Under the pieces are notes generated by a model, which made no database searches, had not been told where the DNA came from, and was given only the letters and a program-made list of their open reading frames with translations. Of a DNA stretch of 53,657 nucleotides, positions 15,976-24,405 are shown one piece after another (the first letter of the stretch is position 1; each line of letters starts with the position of its first letter). The translations under genes were made by a program, and so were the position numbers. The stretch is from Blastococcus sp. CCUG 61487 (GTDB lineage Bacteria > Actinomycetota > Actinomycetes > Mycobacteriales > Geodermatophilaceae), in contig NZ_LWUA01000179.1 in NCBI RefSeq assembly GCF_005222955.1, positions 1 through 53,657 of the forward strand, given 5' to 3'.

Positions 15976-16403
15976 CACCACGGTGCCCAGCCCGGACGGG
16001 CCGACACGAACGCGGTGCCCAGGGCCGGCAGCTTCGACGTCGACCGGCCGGCGCCGGGGCGCAGAGCGGCGAGCTCCCCCTCGGTGAAGAACACGCCGGT
16101 CGGCTTGCCGTCGAAGGTCATGCCGTAGCTGCGGTTGCCGATCGTCTCCTGCAACTGCTTGGCGCCGTTCGGGTTCTGCAGGAACCGCACGACGGCGTCG
16201 ACGACCGTCGACGTGACTGTGCGAGCCAGCTCGGGTTCGTGCTGGATGCGGGCGTCGATGTCGGGCACGAGCGTGCGCAGCAGCGACGACGCGTCACCGA
16301 GCCGGACGATGGCCCGGTCCTTCTCGGTGTCGTTGCGGAAAGGGCGCCAGCGGCCGATCACGTCCTCGGCGGTCGCGAAGGCCGCCGGCGCCCCTTCGGT
16401 CAC
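15975..16403 (-). CDS. Head-tail connector (Phage Gp19/Gp15/Gp42-like)
   Basis: 142 aa. N-terminal helices (FATAEDVIGRWRPFRNDTEKDRAIVRLGDASSLLRTLVPDIDARI) and the C-terminal RSYGMTFDGKPTGVFFTEGELAALRPG are typical of the Gp19/Gp15/Gp42 family of actinophage and firmicute phage connectors, which form the ring below the portal. It is the first connector after the capsid gene. GTGA overlap with the upstream gene. Confidence 0.78.
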   Translation of the reverse strand: MTEGAPAAFATAEDVIGRWRPFRNDTEKDRAIVRLGDASSLLRTLVPDIDARIQHEPELARTVTSTVVDAVVRFLQNPNGAKQLQETIGNRSYGMTFDGKPTGVFFTEGELAALRPGAGRSTSKLPALGTAFVSARPGWAPW

Positions 16404-16762
16404 TGGCCGGCCGGCTTCTCGGTCGGGATCTCGGCCTTCTCCAGCGCGGCGATGATCTCGCTCTGCTTGGCGTCGTCCTTGATCTCGATCTCAGCCGCGG
16501 CCAGCTTCGCCGCGTTCTCCTCGGTGCGGGCGTACGCCAGCCAGTTCGCCTGACCGGAGCCGTTGCCGGACTTCGGCGGCAGCGAGCCGTCCGGCTCGGA
16601 GGCCTTCCGCGCGGGCTTGGCCTCCGGCTCGCCGTCGAAGGCGCCGTCGTCGACCTTGACCCACTTCGGCAGCTTCTCCCGCGGCGTGCCGCCGGGGAAG
16701 GACTGCACCTGGCCGTCCGGGCCCGACTGGTACAGGGTGCCCTTCAGGGTCTGCCCGGCCAT
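16400..16762 (-). CDS. Small structural-region protein with acidic helical tail
   Basis: 120 aa beginning MAGQTLKGTLYQSGPDGQVQ. The first half is a short beta segment with PKWVKVDDGAF, and the second a helical region (NAAKLAAAEIEIKDDAKQSEIIAALEKAEIP) that resembles a SAP- or LEM-like helical hairpin. It sits between capsid and connector genes, where head fibres or Ig-like decoration genes are also found. Function not known. TGATG coupling to the capsid gene. Confidence 0.6.
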   Translation of the reverse strand: MAGQTLKGTLYQSGPDGQVQSFPGGTPREKLPKWVKVDDGAFDGEPEAKPARKASEPDGSLPPKSGNGSGQANWLAYARTEENAAKLAAAEIEIKDDAKQSEIIAALEKAEIPTEKPAGQ

Positions 16763-17793
16763 CAGGACAGCACCGTCGCCGTCACGATCTCGTCCGGCCG
16801 CTCGATGACGGGCAGACCGATCGAGGCGGTCAGACCGGCCCGGAACACCGGGTGGTCGTTGACCAGGGTGACCGCCACCATGCCGGGGGCGACCTCCTCG
16901 GCCAGGACGCCCTGCTCGCCGAGCAGGGTGGCCTCCTCGGTGAGGCCCGTCTGGGTCTCACCGATCGGGTTGTCCGCGCCCGGGAGCAGCACGAACCGGT
17001 CCTCGGCGATGACCCGCTGCCGCACGGGGCGGCCGTTGCCGTCCTTGGCGCCGGTGTCGATCTTCCGGTCGTAGGTCTCGATCCGCGGCAGGCCGAACGC
17101 GGCCAGCTGCTGGTTGAGCGCCTCCGGGCTGATGATCGACGGGCGCGGGTTGAACAGCCCGCGGATGCCCTCGTTGAGCAGCATCGCCTGCAGCACCCGG
17201 CTCGAGGTCAGCGCGACCTCGGCCGGCGAGCCGGCCGAGTCGATCCGGACCTGCTGCCACGCCATCAGCTCGGCGAGGATGTTCGCGGTCGGGTCCAGCC
17301 ATGACACCGCGCGGGTGACCTTGTTCTCGGCCGGGATCTCGAAGTCGACGGCCTGGTTCACGCCGTTCTCGTTGACGACGATGACGCCCTGCGAGATCGC
17401 CATCCCGCGCAGCAGCTCGTACTTGTTCTGCACGGCCTGCGTGGTGCGGGCGAGCACCGCGTTGACGGTGTTCGCCACGGCCTCGCCGTTGTCCAGCCCG
17501 GCGAGACGGCGGGCGCGGATGGCCTCGGTCTCCGTGATGACGTCCATCGCGGAGATCGCGGGCAGACCGCCCTTGACGACGGTGGCGTCCGGCCGGCCGA
17601 TGATCGGCGCCGGCATGTCGAAGGCCCGGATGTTCGCGGCCTGGTTGAACCGGTCGGTCCGGGCGAGCCGGTAGTCGACTGTCTCGTTCTCGACGACGGG
17701 CAGGTACTGCTCGAGCCGGTTCTCCGGGAAGGGGATCTCCCGGATGGCCAGCGTCGCGACCTGCAGGTCGACGAGGTCGGTGATGATGCGCAT
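16762..17793 (-). CDS. Major capsid protein (phage capsid E family)
   Basis: 343 aa, the usual length for lambda gpE-like capsids. Matches include the start MRIITDLVDLQVATLAIREIPF, the lead-in to the E-loop (RTDRFNQAANIRAFDMPAPIIGRPD), ISAMDVITETEAIRARRLAG, and the C-terminal VAVTLVNDHPVFRAGLTASIGLPVI. The fold is HK97-type and the protein forms the icosahedral shell. It follows the decoration gene with a 13-base gap and has an AGGGGA site upstream. Confidence 0.88.
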   Translation of the reverse strand: MRIITDLVDLQVATLAIREIPFPENRLEQYLPVVENETVDYRLARTDRFNQAANIRAFDMPAPIIGRPDATVVKGGLPAISAMDVITETEAIRARRLAGLDNGEAVANTVNAVLARTTQAVQNKYELLRGMAISQGVIVVNENGVNQAVDFEIPAENKVTRAVSWLDPTANILAELMAWQQVRIDSAGSPAEVALTSSRVLQAMLLNEGIRGLFNPRPSIISPEALNQQLAAFGLPRIETYDRKIDTGAKDGNGRPVRQRVIAEDRFVLLPGADNPIGETQTGLTEEATLLGEQGVLAEEVAPGMVAVTLVNDHPVFRAGLTASIGLPVIERPDEIVTATVLS

Positions 17794-17806
17794 GGGTCAG
17801 GTCCCC

Positions 17807-18199
17807 TCAGAAGTCCCGGTAGCGGATGTGCTTGAGGTCCGCCTCGGCCGCGGCGTCGTGCCCGCTGTTGGCGGGCAGCCGGTTCCGGATGACGGACCCG
17901 TGGGTGAGCAGGGCGACGTCGTTGCGGGAGCCGGCGGAGACCAGCTGGTCGCTGATCAGGTGCCCGACCGCGACCTGGCGGCCGTCGGTGGCCTCGTCGT
18001 CGTACGGACCGAGCAGCTTGCTGGCCGTCACGCGGCCCATCTGCACGCCGGAGGGCACGAGGCCGTCCGGGAAGTCCGAGGCGGGGAACAGGTCCCCGTT
18101 GAGGGTGCCGGGCTCGGGGGTGCTGAGCCCGTGCAGGTCACCCATCCAGCGGTGGTCGCCGCCGCCGTACCGGGTCTTCTTCTGCGCGATGCCTTCCAC
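17807..18199 (-). CDS. Head decoration protein
   Basis: 130 aa, GTG start with AAGGAG nine bases upstream. The sequence (LHGLSTPEPGTLNGDLFPASDFPDGLVPSGVQMGRVTASKLLGPYDD, then a run of Asp/Gly-rich loops and LLTHGSVIRNRLPANSGHDAAAEADLKHIRYRDF) matches the lambda gpD-like decoration family that stabilises the expanded head. Position between scaffold and capsid supports this. Confidence 0.8.
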   Translation of the reverse strand: MEGIAQKKTRYGGGDHRWMGDLHGLSTPEPGTLNGDLFPASDFPDGLVPSGVQMGRVTASKLLGPYDDEATDGRQVAVGHLISDQLVSAGSRNDVALLTHGSVIRNRLPANSGHDAAAEADLKHIRYRDF

Positions 18200-18242
18200 G
18201 GCATGTCTCCTTCAGGTGTGTGATCACGAACCACACCCGGTG

Positions 18243-18261
18243 GAGACCCGTGACGGGTCTC
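18243..18261 (-). terminator. Hairpin downstream of the scaffold gene
   Basis: An eight-base-pair stem (GAGACCCG / CGGGTCTC) with a TGA loop in the 93-base gap between scaffold and decoration genes. It shares an 11-base core, CCCGTGACGGG, with a second hairpin upstream of the scaffold gene. It may be a weak terminator, a processing site or an operator; no U-tract. Confidence 0.4.
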
Positions 18262-18292
18262 GCGGGCGGGGGTCCTACGAGGTGTGGCGCTC

Positions 18293-19054
18293 TCAGGAGC
18301 CGGTGGTGGCCTTGGGCCGGCGGCCCAGGGCCCGCTCCATGGCGTTCCGGGTGTCCGCGACGTCGGGCTTGCCCGCGCCGGACTGCCGGTGGCCACCAGC
18401 ACCGTGGCGCTGCTGCTGGCCCTGCTGACCGCCGTTCTGACGGCCACCGCCCTCCTGCGAGTCGCGGGGGGCGAGCTTGTCGAGGCGCGCGGTCACCTTG
18501 TCGGTGTCCACGTCGCCGTCGTCCGTGAGGTACTTCGTGAGGTCGACGTCCTCGAGGAGGGCGTCAAGGTCGACTGGCTGTCCGTTGATCGTCCGGCCGG
18601 CAGCGGCTGCCCGGAACTCGGCCTTCACCAGCCGGGGTGCCTGCGCGGCGCGCTCCTCGGCGCGGGCCTGTCGCCGTGCCTCGTCGAGAGCCTGCTCGCT
18701 GGGCGTCATCTGCTGCCGCTGCAGCTCGTCGAACTGCTCGGCCTTGGCCTTGATCGCGTCGTAGTCCTTACGGGACTCGGCGATGCCCTGCCACTTCCGG
18801 GAGTGGTAACGGTGGTAGGCCTCGCGCTGCTCGACGGTCATCTCGGCGAGCGGCGTGTTCTCCGGGTAGCCCCTGTCGGGCGGGTTCGGAGGGTCTGCCG
18901 GTGGATCGGCGGGCGGGTCCGCTGGCGGGTCCGCGGGCGGGTCCACCTCCATGCGGAGGGTGCCGTGCCGCGCCTGTCGCGCGGCGATGAACTCCGCGGC
19001 CAGGGCCCGAGCGGCGGCCATCTTCGAGGCGTGGGGCAGGGCTGTGCGCTGCAT
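18293..19054 (-). CDS. Capsid scaffolding protein
   Basis: 253 aa; the ATG used has GGGAGA eight bases upstream. After a basic N-terminus there is a DPPADPPADPP repeat (about residues 37-55), then a long charged helical region (EAYHRYHSRKWQGIAESRKDYDAIKAKAEQFDELQRQQM...), then DALLEDVDLTKYLTDDGDVDTDKV, and a Gln/Gly-rich basic tail. This is the typical make-up of a siphovirus scaffold: a helical rod with a basic capsid-binding end. It lies between the MuF-like protein and the decoration/capsid genes. Confidence 0.85.
   Translation of the reverse strand: MQRTALPHASKMAAARALAAEFIAARQARHGTLRMEVDPPADPPADPPADPPADPPNPPDRGYPENTPLAEMTVEQREAYHRYHSRKWQGIAESRKDYDAIKAKAEQFDELQRQQMTPSEQALDEARRQARAEERAAQAPRLVKAEFRAAAAGRTINGQPVDLDALLEDVDLTKYLTDDGDVDTDKVTARLDKLAPRDSQEGGGRQNGGQQGQQQRHGAGGHRQSGAGKPDVADTRNAMERALGRRPKATTGS
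18903..18944 (-). repeat. 12-bp tandem repeat encoding DPPA units
   Basis: Three and a half 12-bp units built on GGGTCC plus GCNGGC encode the repeated Asp-Pro-Pro-Ala of the scaffold protein. Copy number could vary by slippage without changing the frame. Confidence 0.75.
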
Positions 19055-19082
19055 GTGCTGCTCTCCCGTGTCGGGATGGTGG

Positions 19083-19097
19083 CGCCCGTGACGGGCG
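19083..19097 (-). terminator. Hairpin upstream of the scaffold gene
   Basis: CGCCCG / CGGGCG with a TGA loop, in the 64-base gap between the MuF-like gene and the scaffold gene. It carries the same CCCGTGACGGG core as the hairpin on the other side of the scaffold gene. Confidence 0.4.
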
Positions 19098-19118
19098 TAC
19101 CGCCGGGGTGGCGGTGGA

Positions 19119-19931
19119 TCAGGAAGCGAGCGACGCGGCGACGTCGTCGACGCCACGGAATCGCTGACCGGCCGGCACCAGGACCGGGCCGAGCTCGCCG
19201 TGCCGTTCGACTCGGTAACGGGTGCGCTTCAGCTCGGCGCCCTCGGTCGAGTCGCCGGCCGCGCGGTACAGCTGGTCCAGGTCGCGCTGGTTGAGCCGCA
19301 GGCCCGGGTCACCGGCGCGGGTGATCGGCATGACCGCGCACTTGCACTTCGCGTGGATGGGCATCAGGTCGCCGCGGCCGTAGATCCGGTCCGCGGCGGC
19401 GATGCACAGCCCGCATGACCCGCCGCGGGACAGGTAGGGCCGCAGGATTCGTCGGTAGCCGCCTGTGCCCGGCGTCTGGGACAGCACGTTCACGGTCGCC
19501 TGGGTGAGCGCCAGCTGCAGGTTGGTCGCGGCGATCGCGCCCAGCCTGCGCAGGCCTTCCGCGGCCGCGGTGCTGAGCGGCACGTCGGTGGACTGCAGGT
19601 ACCGCACCGTCGCCGCCGGCCGGAGCAGCACCTCTTCGAGCGTTACCCCGCCGCGCAGGGACGCCGGCAGGTTCACCAGGGTGCTCGCCGGCACCGTCAC
19701 GCCGAGCTGGCGGAGCACCTGCCGCAGATAGGCCTCGGTGAGCCGGCCGGTCGCCAACTCGGCGGACCGCACCACCGTGGACGCGCGGCCCACGAAGGCG
19801 GCCAGCTGCGCCGGGTCCCCGTGGTCGGTCACAGCGGCCCACAGCCTGCCCAGCTGGGCGATGGTGCGGTCGCTGAGCTGCCCCTGCCTGGCGGCGTGCC
19901 GGGTCGCCAGCCGGTCGTACGGGTCAGCCAC
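19119..19931 (-). CDS. MuF-like minor capsid / head morphogenesis protein
   Basis: 270 aa from a GTG (MADPYDRLATRHAARQGQL) that overlaps the portal gene by eight bases; an in-frame GTG 12 bases upstream is an alternative. The N-terminal two thirds is helical; the C-terminal part carries GSCGLCIAAADRIYGRGDLMPIHAKCKCAVMPI, the Cys/His pattern of MuF-like minor head proteins found after the portal gene in many siphoviruses. MuF proteins enter the head and are sometimes ejected with the DNA. No toxin domain is seen at the C-terminus. Confidence 0.75.
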   Translation of the reverse strand: MADPYDRLATRHAARQGQLSDRTIAQLGRLWAAVTDHGDPAQLAAFVGRASTVVRSAELATGRLTEAYLRQVLRQLGVTVPASTLVNLPASLRGGVTLEEVLLRPAATVRYLQSTDVPLSTAAAEGLRRLGAIAATNLQLALTQATVNVLSQTPGTGGYRRILRPYLSRGGSCGLCIAAADRIYGRGDLMPIHAKCKCAVMPITRAGDPGLRLNQRDLDQLYRAAGDSTEGAELKRTRYRVERHGELGPVLVPAGQRFRGVDDVAASLAS

Positions 19932-21402
19932 CGGTCGCCACACCCGCCGGGCCCGGGAGGTCGCCGAGTGGCTCCTCGTCGTCGCCGCCGGCGGTCAGCC
20001 AGTCGTTGACCCGGGCGTCGAGCTCGCGCTGAGCCTGCCGCGGTGACATCTGCCAGACGTCGGTCAGGATGGTCAGCGCGGACATGCCCGACGCCTTGGC
20101 CTTGTACGCCGCGTCCGCCTTCGCCGCGAGGCTGTGCCGCTCGACCGGCGCCCACAGGGTCTCCATGTCACCCAGCTCGGCCCGGTTGGCCTCGCCAGCC
20201 AGCTCGAGCGCGATCGACATCATCAGCGCGAGCGCGGCCCCGTCGCGGGTGTTGCGGTCCTCGACCTTGAAGACCAGGCCCTCACGCTGCAGGGTCGCGC
20301 CCTCCGCCGAGCCGTTGGCTGCCTCCGGGCTGAGGAAGAAGAACGGGGTGCGGGTCACCGACATCAGGTGCTGCGCGTCGTCCTTGATCGCGCTCAGCAC
20401 CGGCGTCAGGTCCAGCTGGCCGGACTCCCAGATCTCCGCCGCGGCATCCCCGAGCCCAGGCAGCATCCAGATCGCCGCCGGGTCAGCGGAGAACACGCCC
20501 TCGTAGTCGATCTCCTTGCCGCGCAGATCCTCGACCGGGTAGTCGTCCGGGTAGTGCTTCGGCAGGTTCTTGATCGCCCGCTGCCGGAACGCCTGCATCG
20601 TGATGATCACCATGCGCTGCAAGATCGTGTGGTTGATCCGGTCCAGCAGCGGGATGTGCCGCTCGAACTCGGCTAGCCCGTTCGGGTTCGCCACCCGAGC
20701 CCCGGGCACCCGCTTCGTGGCCAGGACGATCGGGTCGCCGTCCCAGTCCCAGGCGGCCGGGACGACCGGCGCCATCCGGGTCGACTTCGTGGTCTTCCTC
20801 GAGCGCACCGCCCGGTGCGCCGTGGCCCACTCGGTCGGCCCGTCGCCGAGGTCAACGCCGGCCGGCAGGAACACCACCGCGACGTCCTGCTGCGACACCG
20901 GGTCGTGGTACCGCTTGAGCATCGCCAGGATCCGCGACGGGCGGGCCACGTCGTGCTCGGTGATGGTGTTCCGCGGGTCCTCCGCGGTGATCACCGGGAT
21001 CTTGCGGGCGTCCTCCGGGGCGTCCAGCATGAAGTAGCCGCGGCCCATCGACCGCGCGTACTCCGCCACCTGCTTGAACTGCACGTCGAGCTCGTTGCCC
21101 GCCCAGATACGGGCCGCGACCGCGTCGCCGTTCTCGTCGCCCTCTGCCGCCGTGCGGAACCCGACCGGGCGCTGCCGCTCGGTCACCACCCCGCAGATGA
21201 GCTCCTCGAAGTTCGTCCGCGCCTGCCGCTGGAACGCCTGGAACGCGGCCTTGGCGTTCTCCGCCCCCTTGGGCAGCGGCGGGTCACCAGCGTGCCGGTC
21301 GTGCAGCATCTGCAGGCGCGGCAGGTCCTCGTGCAGCTGCTTCGCCAGCCGGCGCAGCCACCATCCAGGGCTGCCGGGGGTGTCGACGTCGTCGAGGGGC
21401 AC
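19924..21402 (-). CDS. Portal protein (SPP1 gp6-like)
   Basis: 492 aa, GTG start with AAGGAGT upstream. Typical portal segments are present: an N-terminal helical clip-like start (WWLRRLAKQLHEDLPRLQMLHDRHAGDPPLP), FEELICGVVTERQRPVGF, MGRGYFMLDAP, IPLLDRINHTILQRMVIITMQAFRQRAIK and a C-terminal helical crown (LTILTDVWQMSPRQAQRELDAR). The dodecameric portal sits at one vertex and is the docking site for the terminase. It lies directly after the large terminase gene. Confidence 0.88.
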   Translation of the reverse strand: MPLDDVDTPGSPGWWLRRLAKQLHEDLPRLQMLHDRHAGDPPLPKGAENAKAAFQAFQRQARTNFEELICGVVTERQRPVGFRTAAEGDENGDAVAARIWAGNELDVQFKQVAEYARSMGRGYFMLDAPEDARKIPVITAEDPRNTITEHDVARPSRILAMLKRYHDPVSQQDVAVVFLPAGVDLGDGPTEWATAHRAVRSRKTTKSTRMAPVVPAAWDWDGDPIVLATKRVPGARVANPNGLAEFERHIPLLDRINHTILQRMVIITMQAFRQRAIKNLPKHYPDDYPVEDLRGKEIDYEGVFSADPAAIWMLPGLGDAAAEIWESGQLDLTPVLSAIKDDAQHLMSVTRTPFFFLSPEAANGSAEGATLQREGLVFKVEDRNTRDGAALALMMSIALELAGEANRAELGDMETLWAPVERHSLAAKADAAYKAKASGMSALTILTDVWQMSPRQAQRELDARVNDWLTAGGDDEEPLGDLPGPAGVATGG

Positions 21403-21422
21403 GTCGACTCCTTCCGGTCAGG

Positions 21423-23084
21423 TCAGCGCACGCGGTACGGGACGTAGAAGCCGGACGACGACCGCGGGGGCTTCGCGCCGGCGCTGAGCGCGTCCAGGCG
21501 GGCCCGCCAGGACAGAACCGCGGCCATCGCGGCGTCGAACTTCCGCTCTTCGGAGATCTTCGTGAGGATGAAGATCGTCTTGCCCTCGTCGTCAACGAGG
21601 TTGGTCTTCTTCTTGCCGGCGTTCCCGACGTGCCGGATCAGGTCCGGGTCGCCGGTGTGCGACAGCGCGCCGGAGTCGATGGCCTCCTGGTAGGCGCGGA
21701 TCGCCATGCCCATCGGGCGGCGGTGGAAGGTCCACCACTCGACCACTTGGTCGGGGTACTTGCCCGCCCACTTGCCGACCGTCTCCACCCAGTGCGGTGG
21801 GTCGGCGTACAGCTTCCACACTTTGAACCGGCGCATCGCGTCCTCGAGGACGTCGTCGACCTCGTCCTCGGGCACTTCCCACCCGTCGTGGGCGTTCTCC
21901 GGCCGCTCCCACAACCCCAGAGGCATCTGCAGGCCGGTCGGGATGTCGGTGGCCACCAGCGCGGTGGCGTCCTTGAACCGCGCGCCGTCGAACCCCAGCG
22001 TGATGAACGAGCCCGGGGCGATGGTGCGCTCCTCCACCGGGTTGCCGTCGACGTCGCGCTCGGGGCCGAGCGCCTCGAACCTCTTCAGGTCGAAGGCCTG
22101 CGCGCCGGACCGTGTCCACCGGTTCAGCCACACCCGCTCCAGGTAGGCCTTGTCCGCCCCGGGCCTGTCCCACTGAGCAGCGATGGAATGGAACTGGCCT
22201 GGCCCGTACTCGCCGACCGGTCCGGTGGCTTCCGCGACAGCGTCGAGGCGCTCGTCGAAGTTCTCCAGGTTCAGCCCGTCCCGCGCCTGCCGGTGGAAGT
22301 AGAAGAGCCTCGGCTCGTCGATCTTGCCGGCGGCGATCAGCTGTGCCTCGCGGTGCAGGCCTTCGGCCACCGATCCCTGCCCAGGCTCGCCCGCGGTGCC
22401 GACGTACATGCCCCACGGGTCCTCCAGGACCCGCTTCTCCAGGTTGGCGACCATCGTCTCGTGGGCGTCGACCTGGCGGGGCAGGTGCAGGCGGTGGGGC
22501 TCGTCGAACAGCTGGAAGGTGGTGCGCGCGCCGTCTCGGGATCCGGGGGAGTTGGCCAGCGGCACCGCGCGGCCATCGGCCCGGCCGCGCTCGTCGATGC
22601 GCACGATCCGCTCGAGCGTGGAGTCGAAGTAGTCGGCGTCCGGGCCCTCGGTGCAGATGTAGTAGAGCGCGCCGAACGCGAGCTCCTCGACCTGCTCGAC
22701 GGTGACCGCGAGCATCGGGATGTAGGGGCTCTTCACCGGCCGGCCGACGGGCTGGCCGTAGGCGTCGAACCCGTCGCAGCGCACCGGCCCCTCGGCGTGC
22801 AGCTCGGCGTAGACGATCTCGGCGCCGAACTCGGTCTTCGCCAAGCCCTTGCGCCAGGAGATGCCGACCCGCTTGAACCGTCGGCGGCCGGCCCACACGT
22901 GCCCCTGCGGGTACACCTCGTACGCCCGGTACAGCGCCGCACGCTTCTCGGCGTCGAGGACGTACGGCTGGCCCTGCAGCGACCCGGGCCCGAAGATCGA
23001 CCGCTCCTCGAGGAAGTCGGCGATCTGCGGACCCAGCGTGGGCCAGGGCTCCTCCTCCAGCTCAGGGACGAGGAGGAGCGTCAC
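21423..23084 (-). CDS. Terminase large subunit
   Basis: 553 aa. The N-terminal ATPase has a variant Walker A, GISWRKGLAKT (about residues 74-84), and Walker B FQLFDEPHR (about 190-198, with the Asp-Glu pair). The C-terminal RNase H-like nuclease shows its acidic residues in LGFDGARFKDAT (Asp366) and LYADPPHW (Asp428). The enzyme pumps DNA into the head and makes the end cuts. The GTG overlaps the TerS stop (GTGA). The Walker A with Arg-Lys before Gly is typical of terminases rather than classical P-loops. Confidence 0.9.
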   Translation of the reverse strand: MTLLLVPELEEEPWPTLGPQIADFLEERSIFGPGSLQGQPYVLDAEKRAALYRAYEVYPQGHVWAGRRRFKRVGISWRKGLAKTEFGAEIVYAELHAEGPVRCDGFDAYGQPVGRPVKSPYIPMLAVTVEQVEELAFGALYYICTEGPDADYFDSTLERIVRIDERGRADGRAVPLANSPGSRDGARTTFQLFDEPHRLHLPRQVDAHETMVANLEKRVLEDPWGMYVGTAGEPGQGSVAEGLHREAQLIAAGKIDEPRLFYFHRQARDGLNLENFDERLDAVAEATGPVGEYGPGQFHSIAAQWDRPGADKAYLERVWLNRWTRSGAQAFDLKRFEALGPERDVDGNPVEERTIAPGSFITLGFDGARFKDATALVATDIPTGLQMPLGLWERPENAHDGWEVPEDEVDDVLEDAMRRFKVWKLYADPPHWVETVGKWAGKYPDQVVEWWTFHRRPMGMAIRAYQEAIDSGALSHTGDPDLIRHVGNAGKKKTNLVDDEGKTIFILTKISEERKFDAAMAAVLSWRARLDALSAGAKPPRSSSGFYVPYRVR

Positions 23085-23704
23085 TTCGTGTGGCGGAAGA
23101 TGTCGCGCGCGTCGACGACCACCGACTCAGACCGACCGGCCGGGCGCGGTGCACTCGTACGCCGACCTCTGCTCTCACCCTCGGCGGACGCCGGCTCGAC
23201 CTCCCACCGCAGCCGCAGCAGCGCCATCGGGTTCAAGCCGAGCCGATCGGACCACTGACGGGCCTCCTTGCCGGCGTTCATGTCGCCGAGCTCGGCGCGC
23301 ACCTTCAGCCGGGCGTACTGGGCGACGTCACGAGTCCAGCCCAGCCGCTCCCACATCACGGCCTGGGGAGTGCGCCAGAGATCCCGCCAGAGCTCGCCCT
23401 CCAGCCGCTTCTGCTGCTTCTCCTGAGCACTCAGCAGCGCGACTGTGGACTGGACCTCCGCGAGCTGGCGCTCCAGTCTCCGCAAAGTGCGCCCGTCCTC
23501 GGACTCGGCCAGTTCCGCGGTGAGCCGCTCCTCGGACTCGCGGGCAAGTCGGAGCCGTACTTCCAGCCCGACGTCGCCCGGCAGCGGCCAGTTCGGCGCC
23601 CGCTTGCCGCCGCGGCCCGCACTCGACAACTTCGTCATCGGCAGGGTGGCGTTGCGCCGGCTACGAGTGCTCGGATCCTTCGGAGCAGGTCCCATGCCGG
23701 CCAT
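23081..23704 (-). CDS. Terminase small subunit
   Basis: 207 aa. A basic N-terminus (PKDPSTRSRRNATLPMTKL), a coiled coil (EVRLRLARESEERLTAELAESEDGRTLRRLERQLAEVQS), then a helical region with LWRDLWRTPQAVMWERLGWTRDVAQYARLKVRAEL that resembles TerS proteins of actinophages, in which GWTRDVAQYVR-like segments are common. TerS recognises the packaging site on DNA and loads TerL. The likely packaging site is the non-coding gap just upstream. Confidence 0.82.
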   Translation of the reverse strand: MAGMGPAPKDPSTRSRRNATLPMTKLSSAGRGGKRAPNWPLPGDVGLEVRLRLARESEERLTAELAESEDGRTLRRLERQLAEVQSTVALLSAQEKQQKRLEGELWRDLWRTPQAVMWERLGWTRDVAQYARLKVRAELGDMNAGKEARQWSDRLGLNPMALLRLRWEVEPASAEGESRGRRTSAPRPAGRSESVVVDARDIFRHTK

Positions 23705-24075
23705 GTCGTCGTCCTTTCCCCTGACGGGATGACACCCAGTTCGCCGTGGCGGCGGACGAAGTGCTGATGCACGCGGGTGACCGGGGACCCGGTGCCCCGA
23801 GTCCCCGGCCTATTCAGTTGTCCGCGGCGCTGCCATTCGCTGCGGTCCCCACTCGGCCCGCGCCGAGCCATTCCGGCGGCGGGCCTGACGGCACCGGCCG
23901 GAAAGAATGTCGCCCCGAAAACCCCAGACCCGTACGCGGCATTTTCCGCAGAACCGGCGGTCAGGGAAGGAGCGGGCCGGGGGAGGGGGGGTGCCCCCCA
24001 CCCCTCGGAATGGTCGCGGAATGGCACTTCGGAATGGCGCGAGTCGCCATTCCCGCACTTCGGTGTCGCACTTCT
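23705..24075. other. Non-coding gap with repeats, candidate cos/packaging region
   Basis: 371 bases without a credible gene, between TerS and an HNH nuclease gene. It holds three direct copies of CGGAATGG (about 24006, 24017 and 24030), a perfect 9-bp inverted repeat (24031-24039 with 24045-24053, GGAATGGCG / CGCCATTCC), further CCATTC copies near 23829 and 23869, and a GGGGGG-GTG-CCCCCC palindrome at 23985-23999. In cos phages the cohesive-end site with its TerS-binding repeats lies in just this place, and an adjacent HNH protein is needed for cos cutting. The exact nick sites are not visible to me. Confidence 0.5.
24031..24053. repeat. Perfect inverted repeat next to the terminase
   Basis: Nine-base arms GGAATGGCG and CGCCATTCC separated by five bases. 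It could be a TerS-binding element, a transcription terminator for the HNH gene, or both. Confidence 0.6.
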
Positions 24076-24405
24076 TCAGTGCGCTGAGTGTCCAGCTGCT
24101 CGAAGGTTGCAGCGACGTGCGTGCTCAGGTCCGCGAGTGACGGAGCGGTCGGTGTCGTCGTGGCCCAGGTGCCACTCCTCGCCGGGCAGGATGCGCTCCC
24201 CGCAGCGCCAGCAGTCGACCTGCCCGGCGGCTACCGCGGGGGCCCACCCCTGGCGGGTCTGCTGGTGGGGGGAGCCGTAGCCGCGGGCGGTGGTGCCGCC
24301 GCGGCGAGCTTCATGCCGGGCGGCGCACGAGGGGCAGTGCCGGCGGCCGGCCGGGAGGGAGACGGAGCGGCATCCCGGGCAGAGGTGCGGTGCTCGCGGG
24401 CTCAT
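24076..24405 (-). CDS. HNH endonuclease next to the terminase
   Basis: 109 aa from the ATG that overlaps the upstream stop (ATGA); an upstream in-frame GTG would add 18 residues. Zinc-ligand pairs CPGC, CPSC and CWRC surround the HNH core EEWHLGHDDTDRS...GPEHARRCNLRAAGH, with the catalytic His-His/Asn pattern. Small HNH proteins beside TerS/TerL in phages such as HK97 stimulate terminase cutting at cos and are essential for packaging. This supports a cos-type packaging mode here. Confidence 0.82.
   Translation of the reverse strand: MSPRAPHLCPGCRSVSLPAGRRHCPSCAARHEARRGGTTARGYGSPHQQTRQGWAPAVAAGQVDCWRCGERILPGEEWHLGHDDTDRSVTRGPEHARRCNLRAAGHSAH

Noticed and set aside
18284-19294. Long plus-strand open frame opposite the scaffold gene
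   Set aside because: Its composition is that of an antisense shadow and it has no recognisable domain; the minus-strand scaffold frame has a ribosome site and family features.
21630-23258. Long plus-strand open frame opposite the large terminase
   Set aside because: Antisense of a clear terminase gene; no motif and no start signal.
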